Assembly (NCBI GenBank): GCA_012845835.1
Contig: JABAKD010000022.1
Span: 13,189,718-13,253,717 of the forward strand
Reading direction: 5' to 3'
Length of the DNA: 64,000 nt
Origin: Undaria pinnatifida
Lineage: Eukaryota; Sar; Phaeophyceae; Laminariales; Alariaceae
A program made the position numbers and the translations under genes. How positions within the stretch are numbered: position 1 is the first letter of the stretch; each line of letters starts with the position of its first letter. The notes under the pieces were generated by a model that was given only the letters and a program-made list of their open reading frames with translations, searched no databases and was not told the origin of the DNA. Positions 38,572 to 44,304 of the stretch are shown here, one piece after another.

Positions 38572-40126
38572 TACTGCTGGTGGTGTGTGGCGTGTGGCGT
38601 GTGGTGGTAGTAGTGTGGGTACTGTCGGCGGTGGTGTTGCTGTTGGTAACAATCCTTCTCACGAATCCATGGGTCATAATTTAGTCCGCGGTCGCCGTGA
38701 ACGACACCTGGTGCCCTCTCACAACTCTTCACTTGAAGCATGTTAGCCCTTCCCCACCCTTCCCCCTGTTTCCCACCCCACCCTTCCCACACCCTGCCTC
38801 TTTATCTCCGCAGGTGTACACGCCCAATGACAGGTTCCCCAACGGCGGCAAGATGTCGCAGCTGCTCGACTCTCTAGACATCGGTGACACGATCGACATC
38901 AAGGGTCCCGTTGGAGAGATCGTTTACTTGGAGCCGGGGCAGTTCCTCATCAAGGGGAAGCCGAGAAACGCTTCTAAGCTGGCGATGCTCGCAGGCGGGA
39001 CAGGCATCACCCCTATGTACCAAATCCTCAAGGCTGTGCTTAACAACCCTGATGACAACACGATGTGCAGCTTGATCTACGCTAATCAGACGGAGGAAAT
39101 GATCCTGCTCAGAGATGAGGTGAGCCGGGGGGGGGGGGGAGGAGTGTGATGAGAAGCTGGGACAACCTGTTTTGCGCACATGAAAGATCGCGGTCTGATT
39201 TACGTAGATCCTATTCTAGATCTTCTGTGCTGTTGTACACGTACCTGTTCTATATGTGTTGGCCGTTGTGAGTTGTTGGGTAGGAGCAAACATGTAGATG
39301 GCCTAGATTGTAGGTTTGCAGTTCTAAGGATCTTGTGTAATTGTTGTGTGTACAGAGAGAGAGAGGTGTCGTGCCCACCCCACCCGGCAAAGTAAACGCG
39401 CTTGAGAGCCGTCGTGTCATGAACACCCGACTCGAGGGGGCGTCCCTCGCCGTCGTTTTGTTTTAACTGCTGGATGAACTTACCCTTTTTTGTGTCTGTT
39501 GTTTGATGCAGCTCGACGCGATGGCGAAGGCGCACCCGAACCAGTTCAAGCTGTGGTACACGCTTGACAGGCCAGAGGACGGCTGGACGTACGGCAAGGT
39601 CAGAGCACTACTGGTTCATGTTATTCATGTTGTAGCTACGGTATTGTAGCTCTAGATTGTTTTGCGCCTATCCTCTTGTTAATAATCTGGCATCCAAGAA
39701 TTCAAGAGTTGACTTCTGGACTCAGATTTCATAGACATGGAAAATGTCAAACTGCAACTGGCATTCCCTCAGACTGCTACTGTACGTTCTAAAGCGCAGG
39801 AGTGCGGGGCAAGAACGACCACGCTATTATCTATTTCCGCATGCTGTGAGAAGAAGAGGCTGTAATGTGCCGTAAACGCGTGGATAGCATATCAGCAATT
39901 TCTTTCCCTTGCGCAAGCCTCGTCTTTTTTTTTTTTTTCATCTTTTGCTCGCGCTGACACGCTCTTGCAGGGCTTCATCTCGTCGGAGATGTGCAAGGAC
40001 CATCTTCCCGAGGCATCCGACGACGTAATCGCCTTCATGTGTGGCCCTCCCGCCATGATCAAGTTTGCCTGCATCCCGAACCTCACCGCCAACGGCTACA
40101 GCGGCGACAGCCACTTCAACTTCTAA
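9077..40126 (+). CDS. NR: Assimilatory NADH nitrate reductase, complete gene of 17 exons
   Basis: Cytosolic molybdo-heme-flavoprotein reducing nitrate to nitrite. Joined exons: 9077-9214, 9574-9756, 17085-17230, 23537-23708, 25334-25453, 26515-26601, 29519-29626, 31205-31309, 31704-31801, 33566-33680, 34322-34453, 35272-35358, 36226-36399, 37920-38174, 38814-39119, 39512-39598, 39971-40126. They sum to 2469 nt, 822 aa plus stop, near the family's usual length. All introns are GT-AG; only introns 3 and 9 split a codon, and phases agree throughout. Domains: Mo-cofactor fold (about 47-300, Mo-ligand Cys in [13 protein letters not shown]), Mo dimerisation (about 325-455), cytochrome b5 (about 473-550, DDHPGGGES), FAD (about 565-665, RPYTPVT), NADH (about 685-822, [11 protein letters not shown] and [10 protein letters not shown]). 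The hinge before the heme domain lacks the plant-type phosphoserine 14-3-3 site. Introns 2 (7328 bp) and 3 (6306 bp) are unusually long. Exon boundaries were inferred from the protein family without transcript data. Confidence 0.95.
9574..9756 (+). CDS. NR: Nitrate reductase exon 2 (residues 47-107)
   Basis: Begins [18 protein letters not shown] after acceptor CCCCTAG. It contains HPFNVEPP and the RNHGAVPR motif of the Mo-cofactor fold. Ends GDSHK before GTGGGC. Confidence 0.93.
10745..10805. repeat. Short tandem duplication
   Basis: GCAGCTTGTCGCTCTCCGGG and its neighbour occur twice in tandem (unit about 26 bp) in intron 2. Confidence 0.6.
12218..12531 (+). mobile_element. tRNA-derived SINE (family A), copy 1
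   Basis: The head begins CCGGTCGCCCCGGGTGCGTA and contains a B-box-like GTGAGTTCGAGCCC. The body continues to ACACCTGTGACCACGGCTTG and CTGGAAAGC, and ends in an A-rich tail. The same organisation is seen in three other copies, all inside nitrate reductase introns. Confidence 0.8.
12600..13200 (+). mobile_element. Non-LTR retrotransposon (LINE) remnant, C-terminal part of the RT ORF
   Basis: Broken frames read [31 protein letters not shown] and [20 protein letters not shown], then [13 protein letters not shown] and [20 protein letters not shown]. These resemble the C-terminal segment downstream of the palm in LINE reverse transcriptases. Several stops and a frame change show it is dead. Near 12985-13055 it contains an 18-bp tandem repeat of about four units. 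Family recognised from memory, not by search. Confidence 0.5.
13740..14035 (-). mobile_element. tRNA-derived SINE (family A), copy 2
   Basis: Minus-strand copy whose head includes CCGGTCGCCCCGGTGGCGTA and box-B-like GTGAGTTCGAATCCC, and whose tail end is ACAAGCCGTGGTCACAGG in plus-strand reading. It is flanked by the 7-bp direct repeat ACACCTT at 13733-13739 and 14036-14042, a target duplication supporting retroposition. Confidence 0.85.
14180..14594 (-). mobile_element. Poly(A)-tailed retroposon (family B), copy 1
   Basis: About 415 bp, minus orientation, flanked by GTCCTTCT at 14172-14179 and 14595-14602 (8-bp target duplication) with an A-rich tail on the low-coordinate side. The body contains the perfect hairpin GGCAGCGCAAGCTGCC (plus-strand reading) and other self-complementary segments. 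No tRNA-type A or B box is apparent. Closely matches 43845-44271. Confidence 0.85.
15877..16205 (+). repeat. Dispersed repeat, copy 2, interrupted by a MITE
   Basis: Same landmarks as 3043-3330 (CCTTTTTTTGGCGAAAATG, GTGATTCTCGTTGTGTAC, AAACCTCAGAAAAAA). Relative to that copy it has an extra ~80 bp at about 15918-15999, which is a MITE in minus orientation. Confidence 0.7.
15918..15999 (-). mobile_element. Short TTAA-flanked MITE, copy 3
   Basis: Minus orientation, starting at TTAA (15996-15999) and ending near AGCCCCTTTACAACTGG. It is absent at the equivalent position of the 3043-3330 repeat, where an intact TTAA lies, so the insertion site is directly visible. Confidence 0.7.
16850..16925 (-). 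mobile_element. Solo SINE/LINE tail segment
   Basis: Contains CTTCTGGACGAGCCGTGGTCACAG and a CCCCCCGGATTGTGCCTTC stretch equivalent to the 3' end of the family A SINE, without the tRNA-like head. It may be the tail of a partner LINE or of another SINE subfamily. Confidence 0.5.
17085..17230 (+). CDS. NR: Nitrate reductase exon 3 (residues 108-156)
   Basis: Starts [19 protein letters not shown] and carries [19 protein letters not shown], whose Cys is the conserved ligand to molybdenum in the sulfite-oxidase fold. Ends after two bases of a Gly codon at GTGGGT. Confidence 0.95.
17762..17840. repeat. AT-rich simple repeat (ATAGATCA-type)
   Basis: Reiterated GATCATATA and TCTAGATAA words in intron 3. 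Confidence 0.7.
18743..19061 (+). mobile_element. tRNA-derived SINE (family A), copy 3
   Basis: Starts CCGGTCGCCCCGGTGGCGTA, has box-B-like GTGAGTTCGAATCCC, shares the body through ACACCTGTGACCACGGCTTG, and ends in an uninterrupted A tract of about 24 nt. It is the cleanest copy in the window; no flanking duplication is obvious. Confidence 0.85.
19440..19575 (+). mobile_element. SINE-tail-related fragment
   Basis: Shares GACGAGCA, GCGCGATTACAAGTGAAGGC and ACCTGTGACCACGGCTTGTCC with the 3' half of the family A SINE but diverges upstream and downstream. Suggests a second subfamily or a LINE that shares the tail. Confidence 0.55.
20578..20665. repeat. Imperfect inverted repeat (hairpin)
   Basis: The arm beginning CAGCAGTCATGG at 20581-20603 pairs with 20612-20637 apart from a few extra bases, with an 8-nt loop. 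The flanks (GGCATCAGCC and GGCTGG) extend it weakly. It lies in intron 3. Confidence 0.7.
20757..20995. repeat. AT-rich minisatellite, about 25-30 bp unit
   Basis: Repeated TACTATAATCAAGATAT words with drift, ending in a TA dinucleotide run at about 20965-20982. Confidence 0.75.
21130..21550 (+). mobile_element. Poly(A)-tailed retroposon (family B), divergent copy 2
   Basis: Flanked by GATGGCAT at 21122-21129 and 21551-21558, an exact 8-bp target duplication. Begins CTGACCGGGAC, similar to the TGACCGAGGAC start of the copy at 43845. The last ~90 bp (GAGTTAAATTCACACACGA through CCATCCGCCGGA) match the family 3' end, followed by an A-rich tail. The middle is strongly diverged but keeps hairpins (CCGGTCCGG with ATCCGGACC). 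Confidence 0.75.
22158..22235. repeat. GTT trinucleotide microsatellite
   Basis: Two adjacent GTT runs interrupted by a short A-rich segment at about 22200-22212. Confidence 0.9.
22735..22800 (+). mobile_element. SINE-tail-related fragment
   Basis: Contains GACACCTGTGGCCACGGCTTG and CTTGTCCGGAATG, as in the tails at 19440-19575 and in the family A SINEs, with no tRNA-like head. Confidence 0.45.
23537..23708 (+). CDS. NR: Nitrate reductase exon 4 (residues 157-213)
   Basis: Completes the split Gly codon and continues [20 protein letters not shown], then [20 protein letters not shown]; all are conserved Mo-domain segments (WGPAAVSxAxWxG, YGTSI). Donor is GTATTT. Confidence 0.95.
23709..25333 (+). 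other. Nitrate reductase intron 4 (1625 bp)
   Basis: Non-coding. About 23833 begins a truncated TTAACCCCTTTGG MITE-like end, and CAG-type repeats lie near 23918-23942. Nothing else stands out. Confidence 0.7.
25334..25453 (+). CDS. NR: Nitrate reductase exon 5 (residues 214-253)
   Basis: Reads [17 protein letters not shown] and [20 protein letters not shown], the conserved PDHGxPxRxxxPGxxGGRM block of the Mo domain. Ends at Met before GTACGT. Confidence 0.95.
25950..26060 (-). repeat. Dispersed ~115-bp repeat, divergent copy
   Basis: Contains GCTCGTCTTTTGCAAGCCTTG and ATCCCGGCCGCTCG, related to the core seen at 26199 and 29903. Intron 5. Confidence 0.45.
26199..26321 (+). mobile_element. 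Dispersed ~120-bp MITE-like repeat, copy 1
   Basis: Runs from TATCCTTAATGAGGACACAC through GCGCGATCGGAGTAT and GCTTGCAAAGATGAG to CTCACAGCTGGAGTG and an AT-rich end. Relatives lie at 29903-30034 (opposite orientation) and 35745-35870, all in nitrate reductase introns. Confidence 0.65.
26515..26601 (+). CDS. NR: Nitrate reductase exon 6 (residues 254-282)
   Basis: Reads [20 protein letters not shown] and FDNRVLPSQ. Matches the WLxxIxVxxxxSxNxYHxxDNRVLPS block that closes the Mo domain. Acceptor TGTTTAG, donor GTCAGC. Confidence 0.95.
26623..27085. repeat. Minisatellite, 14-bp unit
   Basis: About 30 tandem units of ATAACAACATGTCA and variants (GCCA, AGCAAC, occasional shortened units). It starts 22 nt into intron 6, right behind the exon 6 donor. 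Confidence 0.95.
27162..27247 (+). mobile_element. Short TTAA-flanked MITE, copy 4
   Basis: Starts TTAATCCCTTTAGAGCCTCC at 27162 and contains TACTAACTTGAAGTAATTTG and GGGTTTCCAGTCGTAAA. The 3' TTAA is decayed. Confidence 0.65.
27349..27629. repeat. Perfect 106-bp inverted repeat (foldback element)
   Basis: 27349-27454 is the exact reverse complement of 27524-27629, checked base by base; a 69-bp spacer (27455-27523) repeats parts of the right arm. The outer ends read CCCAGCCGTCGC and GCGACGGCTGGG. A further partial right arm follows at about 27653-27708. Internal unit: GGTAAAAACTGTACAGCAAT. Confidence 0.95.
28394..28711 (-). mobile_element. tRNA-derived SINE (family A), copy 4
   Basis: Minus orientation, with a long T tract at about 28394-28420 representing the poly(A) tail. 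The body includes GGACAAGCCGTGATCACAGG and the head carries GGGGGATTCGAACTCAC (box B complement) and GCCACCGGGGCGACCGG. Confidence 0.85.
28920..28995 (-). repeat. Dispersed ~115-bp repeat, partial copy
   Basis: Contains ATTCATCTTTGCAAGCTGTG and GATACACCGGCCGCTC, the same core as 29903-30034. Confidence 0.45.
29519..29626 (+). CDS. NR: Nitrate reductase exon 7 (residues 283-318)
   Basis: Reads [20 protein letters not shown] and [16 protein letters not shown]. Matches the conserved AxxEgWWYxPxYxINELNxNSA segment linking the Mo domain to the dimerisation domain. Donor GTGAGT. Confidence 0.95.
29903..30034 (-). mobile_element. Dispersed ~120-bp MITE-like repeat, copy 2
   Basis: Opposite orientation to 26199-26321: CACTCCAGCTGTGAG, GTCGAAACTCATCTTTTGC and ACTCCGATCGCGCG appear in that order, ending at AAGGATATAG. 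Confidence 0.65.
30457..30544 (+). mobile_element. Short TTAA-flanked MITE, copy 5
   Basis: Starts TTAGCCCTTTTAGAACCCG at 30457 and ends GGTGAAGGCGTTAA at 30544. Contains ATACTAACTTCAAGTAAATT and TCCCTAAAAAGGTTTCCAG. The termini are near-complementary (TTAGCCCTTT against AAGGCGTTAA). Confidence 0.75.
30629..30718 (+). mobile_element. Short TTAA-flanked MITE, copy 6
   Basis: Starts TTGACCCCTTTGGAGCCCC and contains ACTAACTTCCAAGTAAATTT and TAGTTTCCAGTTGTTACGCC. Lies about 85 bp from copy 5 in the same orientation. Confidence 0.7.
31205..31309 (+). CDS. NR: Nitrate reductase exon 8 (residues 319-353)
   Basis: Starts [20 protein letters not shown] and continues [14 protein letters not shown], the start of the Mo-cofactor dimerisation domain (YTxxGYAYxGGGxxxxRVEVxxDxGxxW). 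Acceptor CTTATAG, donor GTGAAT. Confidence 0.93.
31704..31801 (+). CDS. NR: Nitrate reductase exon 9 (residues 354-386)
   Basis: Starts [20 protein letters not shown] and continues [12 protein letters not shown], matching the WxWCxWxxxV core of the dimerisation domain. Ends two bases into an Arg codon at GTAACC. Confidence 0.95.
31802..33565 (+). other. Nitrate reductase intron 9 (1764 bp)
   Basis: Contains a CATCATC simple repeat at about 32090-32150 and a short C-rich CCCTAACCCGGACCCC tract near 32580-32615. No gene is seen; a long antisense ORF over exon 9 is a shadow. Confidence 0.7.
33566..33680 (+). CDS. NR: Nitrate reductase exon 10 (residues 387-424)
   Basis: Completes Arg 386, then [20 protein letters not shown] and [18 protein letters not shown]. 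RAWxxxxNTQPxxxxWNxxGMMNNxWFR is a hallmark of eukaryotic nitrate reductase. Donor GTAAGG. Confidence 0.97.
34322..34453 (+). CDS. NR: Nitrate reductase exon 11 (residues 425-468), end of Mo dimerisation domain and hinge 1
   Basis: Starts [20 protein letters not shown], then PGGQPGGWM, which closes the Mo half. The following [16 protein letters not shown] is Ala-rich hinge sequence. It has no Arg-x-x-Ser-x-Pro phosphorylation motif like that of land plants. Confidence 0.93.
34840..35110. repeat. Degenerate tandem repeat in intron 11
   Basis: Loosely reiterated CTGACTTGTCTTGC and GACTGTCTGTCC words, filling most of intron 11 (34454-35271) ahead of the heme-domain exon. Confidence 0.7.
35272..35358 (+). 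CDS. NR: Nitrate reductase exon 12 (residues 469-497), start of cytochrome b5 domain
   Basis: Reads [20 protein letters not shown] and DCWIAVDGK, matching the usual b5 start (xxxxEVxxHxxxxDCWIxxxGK). Exon 13 continues VYDVTDFL in frame. Confidence 0.93.
35395..35620. repeat. Degenerate tandem repeat in intron 12
   Basis: Recurrent AAAGACAC, GCAAATAATGC and GCAATGATGC words with a period of about 25-30 bp. Confidence 0.7.
35745..35930 (+). mobile_element. Dispersed ~120-bp MITE-like repeat, copy 3, tail duplicated
   Basis: TATCCTTAATGAGGACACAC through GCTTGCAAAGATGAGG to CTCACAGCTGGAGTGTATTTT. The last ~40 bp (TTGATCTCACAGCTGGAGTG and following AT) is repeated again at about 35883-35930. Confidence 0.65.
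36226..36399 (+). CDS. NR: Nitrate reductase exon 13 (residues 498-555), cytochrome b5 heme-binding core
   Basis: Contains [13 protein letters not shown] with the first heme-ligand His and [13 protein letters not shown] with the second, then [14 protein letters not shown]. Acceptor is TTTTGAAG, donor GTCAGTGACC. Decayed copies of this exon's tail and donor recur downstream in intron 13. Confidence 0.97.
36975..37405 (+). repeat. Three decayed copies of the exon 13 tail and its 5' splice site
   Basis: Relative to the true end (GAGCTGGACAGCAGCGTGGA...GTCAGTGACCA), copies occur at about 36978-37046 (GAGCTGGACAACAACTTAGA, CAGGTCAGTGACA), 37062-37125 (GAGCTGAACAACCACGTAGA, CAGGTCAGTGACC) and 37329-37400 (GAGCTGGACAACAGCGTAGA, then a decayed ATCAGTCATG). 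They translate as [22 protein letters not shown] and [14 protein letters not shown]. Confidence 0.85.
37480..37830 (+). repeat. Decayed tandem copies of the exon 14 3' splice site and 5' end
   Basis: The true acceptor context (TTGCTCTTGTCGAACTCC... AACAAGCAG then AAGGTCATCCAGGAGG) recurs as TTGCTCTTGTCGAACTCCAT with AATAAGCAGAAGGTC (about 37609-37656), and GTGTCGAACTCC with ACGAGCAG and ATTATCCAGGAGGAGGTCGA (about 37728-37800). An earlier partial TTGCTCTTGTCGAACA lies near 37518. The period is about 120-150 bp. Confidence 0.85.
37920..38174 (+). CDS. NR: Nitrate reductase exon 14 (residues 556-640), FAD-binding domain
   Basis: Starts [20 protein letters not shown] (hinge 2 into FAD domain), with [25 protein letters not shown] and MRPYTPVTG, the FAD-contacting RxYT motif of ferredoxin-reductase-type flavoproteins. 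Ends YVDLVIK before GTGAGG. Confidence 0.97.
38288..38400. repeat. GT/GGT-rich simple repeat
   Basis: G-rich TGGTGGTGTGGG-type runs in intron 14, with strand asymmetry that could support G-quadruplex structure. Confidence 0.75.
38534..38572. repeat. GTT trinucleotide microsatellite
   Basis: Uninterrupted GTT run of about 12 units in intron 14. Confidence 0.9.
38814..39119 (+). CDS. NR: Nitrate reductase exon 15 (residues 641-742), FAD/NADH domains
   Basis: Starts [20 protein letters not shown]; contains [31 protein letters not shown] (nucleotide-binding GGTGITP) and [19 protein letters not shown]. Longest exon of the gene. Confidence 0.97.
39512..39598 (+). CDS. NR: Nitrate reductase exon 16 (residues 743-771), NADH domain
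   Basis: Reads [20 protein letters not shown] and PEDGWTYGK, matching the FKLWYxxDxxxxxWxYxxG segment of cytochrome b5 reductase folds. Confidence 0.95.
39971..40126 (+). CDS. NR: Nitrate reductase exon 17 (residues 772-822), C-terminus
   Basis: Reads [19 protein letters not shown], then [17 protein letters not shown] with the conserved CGPPxMI motif, and ends GDSHFNF before TAA at 40124-40126. The C-terminal aromatic is typical of the family. Confidence 0.97.
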   Translation, partial: GFISSEMCKDHLPEASDDVIAFMCGPPAMIKFACIPNLTANGYSGDSHFNF

Positions 40127-40470
40127 CTTGAAGTTTCTCCTAACTTCAATATGCAACTTCCAAGTAAATTGAATTTTTAAGTTGAACTTGAACTTCAAAC
40201 CTTCAATTAGATGTTAGCTCAAATTCAACTTCTAAATTCAAGTTAAAGTTGAAGATTTGAAGTTGAATTTCAACTTACAAATTCAATTTGTAGGTGAAGA
40301 TTTGAAGTTTAAGCTTTTAATTTGAAGTTCTAGTTCAGCTTCTCGCTCAACGTCAACATCTAAATTTTGGTTGAACCAGAAGTAGAAGTTCAACAACATC
40401 TGAAGTTGAACTTGAAGTTCAACACGTAATTGAAGTTCAATTTGAAGTTCAACTTCAAGTTATAGCCGTA
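40127..40470. repeat. Low-complexity palindromic repeat block directly after the nitrate reductase stop
   Basis: Dense reiteration of TTGAAGTT, AACTTCAA, TTGAACTTGAAG and TCAACTTC words on both strands for about 340 bp, starting within the 3' UTR. Many adjacent words are mutually complementary. Confidence 0.85.
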
Positions 40471-41049
40471 TAGCGCGGGCGAGCTGGGCGCTCGCGACAA
40501 ACTTCAACTGTCAAGTATTTCGAGCGCTCAGTTACCCCTTTTCTTCTTTCTTTTTAAACTTCCGGCGCATATATCGCGCAAGCGAGTACTGTGCCGGGGC
40601 GTGACCTCTTGTAGCTGACCGTCTCTTCCGTTTTCGCGTTCGTGCCCCTCGTGTTTACTCCGATGGTTGACCACACGATTGACGCTGATGTTTTTTGTTT
40701 TTTCAATCTTGGATTTGTTAGTGACCGGTTCGGTTTTTTTGGTTTTTTTTTCATTCCGATTTTGTTTGGTGGAAGGAGGAAGCGCCGAAGTAGTGTTTCT
40801 GGATTGATACGTGTCTTTTTGGACTGGCCGAAGAGATTTTTTCCGCGAAAAAGGTATCGCGAAGGCGACGAGAAGGCATGGCAAGTGTTTTTTTGTTGCG
40901 TTTTTCGGTTGGGGTCCCCCCCACACCTTTGCCGCTGAAAAAACTGGTGGACAACTTGCCTAGGGAGAAAACAGTACGCAGTGCCGCATTTTTTCCGGTG
41001 TATGTGGATATGACAAGGGTCGACAAGGGAGGGCGGGGGGGGGGGGAGG

Positions 41050-41310
41050 CTGTCTGAGCGACGCGAACACATGATGACACGAGCTCCAGGGAGACAGTGT
41101 TGAGAAACAGTTGTCAGCGCGGCGCTAACACATGGTGACAACGATCTCCAGGCGGTTAGGACTGAGGAAAAGCTTCCGGCGCGACGCCAGCGCATGGTGA
41201 CTGACACGCGCCTTGGGGCTGGCGGGAAGGCTGTCGTGTCAGCGCGGCGCTAACGCACGGTAACACAAGCTCTAGGTATATTAGGGCTAACATAGGTGAC
41301 GAATGGTGCT
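41050..41310. repeat. Degenerate minisatellite, about 60-bp unit
   Basis: Four loose copies of GTCAGCGCGGCGCTAACACA, TGGTGACA and GCTCCAGG in order. Confidence 0.7.
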
Positions 41311-42059
41311 GGCGCGCTGTGCTCTTGCGGAAGTGGTGTGTGATGGAGTGCGTCGCCGCTTTCGGGGTATTTTAAAGGAGAATATCTCCGGGCCTAAATG
41401 TCACACGGTGTTGTAGTTATTCGAGTAGTTATTCGAGTAGTCGATCACAGGGGGCGCAGATTGTGGACTCTCTTGTAGTCATTTTTGAGTCTCCTCTTTT
41501 GTACATGTGCTTTTGGGATGATGCAGCACCCCCCCCCCCCCCCCCGTCTGCGAATAAGCGTCGGTATCGAGAAGAAAATCGTTGGTTGCAAAAAAAAAGG
41601 CTTCGGTTGCCCGTGCTTGCATGCTTGCTTCCTAAGAAGGAGAAAAGCACGCGACCATATATAGGCATATATGGCCGTTCGGCACCGCGGAAATTGACGA
41701 ACGGGTCGCGACTTTGGCGCATATACGAATCTCTAGGGTTGTGGTACGTACTCGCAGTTATTTTTTATATTACATTTTTTCCAGCACACGTTACAGTTGT
41801 AGACCTTGCAGGTAGGGTTTGTCGGGAAGGGATTTTCCAACCCGTGGGAAGTATCATAAGCGATCGGCGCGCCGCATCATTCTTTTTTGTTGTTCTGACG
41901 TAGGCGTATTGGTGAAAGACGAACAATCAGGGGGCAGTGTAGACATGGGAGAGGATTTGACGCTGATGAACACTCTGTTGTTGGGGACGATTACGGAGGG
42001 AGATGTAGCGTGTTTTGGATATTTCTTCGCCCCTTTGTTGTTTTCCCCGACGCGCCTTT

Positions 42060-42240
42060 TTTTATACAGAGGAACTGTGATACAGAAAGCCTTTGATTCA
42101 GAGGGCCTGTGATACAGGGGGTTATTTTCGGAACAGCGATAAAGAGGGGCTGAGGCCGAGATGCAGAGAGGGCCTTCTTTGACCCAGAGGGCCTGTGGTA
42201 CGGAGAGGCTGCGATGCAGAGGGCTTTTGACACAGGCAGG
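42060..42240. repeat. Degenerate minisatellite, about 27-bp unit
   Basis: Recurrent CAGAGGGCCTGTGATACAG-type words (near 42068, 42092, 42156, 42184 and 42209). Confidence 0.7.
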
Positions 42241-43844
42241 CGTAGGAAAGTTGGGAGATGCAACTGCTGTTTGAGCTGTTTTTAGCGAGATGCGTCTTGA
42301 TGTGGTTGCGTTTTTTCCGGGCGGCGGCTGCGGGTGGGTCTCACGCGCATCCCGCTTCCCCCTCGGTGCTTGCTAGCTAAAATATTCAAATTCAAATCAC
42401 GGGAGAGGGCAAGCACGCAGAGGCTGTACGCCTTGCTTGGCGCCCGGCCGGTATTATTTTTGTTTCCACGGCTTTTGACGGTTCCATGGCCCGACCCGCG
42501 GACCGAGTCAGGAGGTGTTTGGAATATCGCGGGTCGAGTCGGGTCGGGTCAGGAGATGTCCGAAATCTCACGGATCGGAACGGGTCGGCTCAGGGAGCTT
42601 TTCAGATTTCACGGGTCGCATCACACCCTGACGCGGGCCTTGCCGCGAGAAACAGCTCGAACCGTGAACTGCCATTACCATGTCTACGAAATAAACCGAA
42701 GATTAAAATTTGCCGCCGACGCCAATATGTCAACTAGCTTGAGAGTTTATTTTCCGATCGCCCGCATCAACCAAGGAGCGCACTGCTATCACTATTGGTA
42801 CTACTGAAAAAAATATCCCACAGAATGACAAGTAGGCGCAGGCAGTTGTAAAGAGGTTGACCCTATTGGTACTGCAAAATGTGTTATTCTAAATCCCTCA
42901 CCTTTGGGGTGTCTTACAAATTTCTGGTTTGTTTGGCTATTCCTTAGACAGCTAAGCTGGTATCTTTAGTGCTATCAGCAGTTTTTTTTTTCATCTGTTT
43001 TTTTACGCGGCTGACAACTTTTGCCGAGGCGTCAGGGCCCCGACGGCCACGCGCTCGCGGCGATGCCTCCGAACACGTCACCCGCCACCATCTAGGAAGT
43101 CTCGCGATCCTGTTGGCTTAAGTTGCATGAGATATCCCGGAAAAAATCCCTAATAGTTGTCATTACTTGCTCAAACCCCAAAGCGCCTGCATTCAAGACG
43201 ATCGCGGCCAGTATACTGATGCAGTCCAGTATATGCTGGTGGTTGTTTGGTAATATCAAGCCAAAGATATACTGATCAAACCAGTACACTTACCGCTCGA
43301 CCACGTATCTATTTTCAAGTAAAAAATTAGCAACGTACTGGTACCAGGTAAACGACACTACTATAGCTTAGGCTATCAACACACTCTTCCTGGAGAATAT
43401 TTTCTGTACGAAAAATTGACTTGGATAATGAACCAGATTTTATGAAATCGCGCGAGCGGAATGAGGTACGTCAACTTGCCAAAAGTAACATTTTATTTTA
43501 CAGAAACAATCTGAGCTGGGCTTCCTACAGAACTTAAAGAGGACCCTTCCCTCTCGTCACACCGAGCGGTGAACTCTGCGACTCATCCAGCCGAGCCTCC
43601 GGCAGGACTGCACGGACACTGCCGGTGGCCTATATCATACTACGTCCAAGCGCTCTCTCTCCCGGCCAGACCTCGAGCTTGCGAGAGTCCGACTTCGGGG
43701 TTGCAAGGTCCGTGCTTTGTTGCTGTGCCTCTTGTATGTGTGTGTGTGTGTTTTTTTTTTTCGCGTTTTTTCACCCATTTTTTCACCCAACATGTTGTTG
43801 TGCTGACGACCCCGCAAGAAATACGCGATACGATACGATACTAT

Positions 43845-44271
43845 CATGACCGAGGACCAACGCCCGAATGGGTAGGGTGGACCGTAACTGGACCAAGTCC
43901 GGCGGAAGGCCATCTCCCATGGCCAGGGGTTTTGTTAGTGGGTGAGCTTGCGCAAGTCCCACACTACCCGGAAAGATGACATTCCGGGTGGCTATCTCCA
44001 CCGAACCTGACCCTCAGGGGACAGGCGGGGTCGACATACACCCGCATCCGTATACAACGGCAGCTTGCGCTGCCGGGGTTGTAACGAAGACCACTGATAG
44101 GGACAGCTTACGCTATACCTACAATGGGACCCGAAGGGTGCGCCAGCTAGCGTTGGGCTGCGAAAGCAACTGAGTTAAATCGACACACGACGCGTATGAA
44201 AATACGTGGAAGTGTGGTGAGCTAAAGCTTTATTTTTCCCCATCCGCCGGAGGATGAAAAAAAAAAAAAAA
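43845..44271 (+). mobile_element. Poly(A)-tailed retroposon (family B), copy 3 (longest)
   Basis: Flanked by GATACTAT at 43837-43844 and 44272-44279, an exact 8-bp target duplication, with a pure A tract at about 44257-44271. Begins CATGACCGAGGACCAACGCC, 14 nt longer at the 5' end than copy 1. Contains perfect hairpin GGCAGCTTGCGCTGCC and others. No ORF and no tRNA-type promoter boxes seen. Confidence 0.9.
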
Positions 44272-44304
44272 GATACTATTAATACTTCGAAGTATACTGC
44301 TGTA

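Larger units (their letters stand above)
40471..43836. other. Intergenic region between nitrate reductase and the LTR-element nest
   Basis: No ORF has recognisable domains. Minisatellites lie at 41050-41310 and 42060-42240; a decayed GGGTCGGGTC-type repeat lies near 42490-42610. The remainder shows nothing I can name. Confidence 0.6.

Noticed and set aside
40554-41207. 217-codon minus-strand ORF downstream of nitrate reductase
   Set aside because: Composition is unremarkable, it overlaps a minisatellite, and no motif or splice context supports it.
42334-42807. 157-codon plus-strand ORF
   Set aside because: Covers a decayed GGGTCGGGTC-type repeat; no recognisable protein family.
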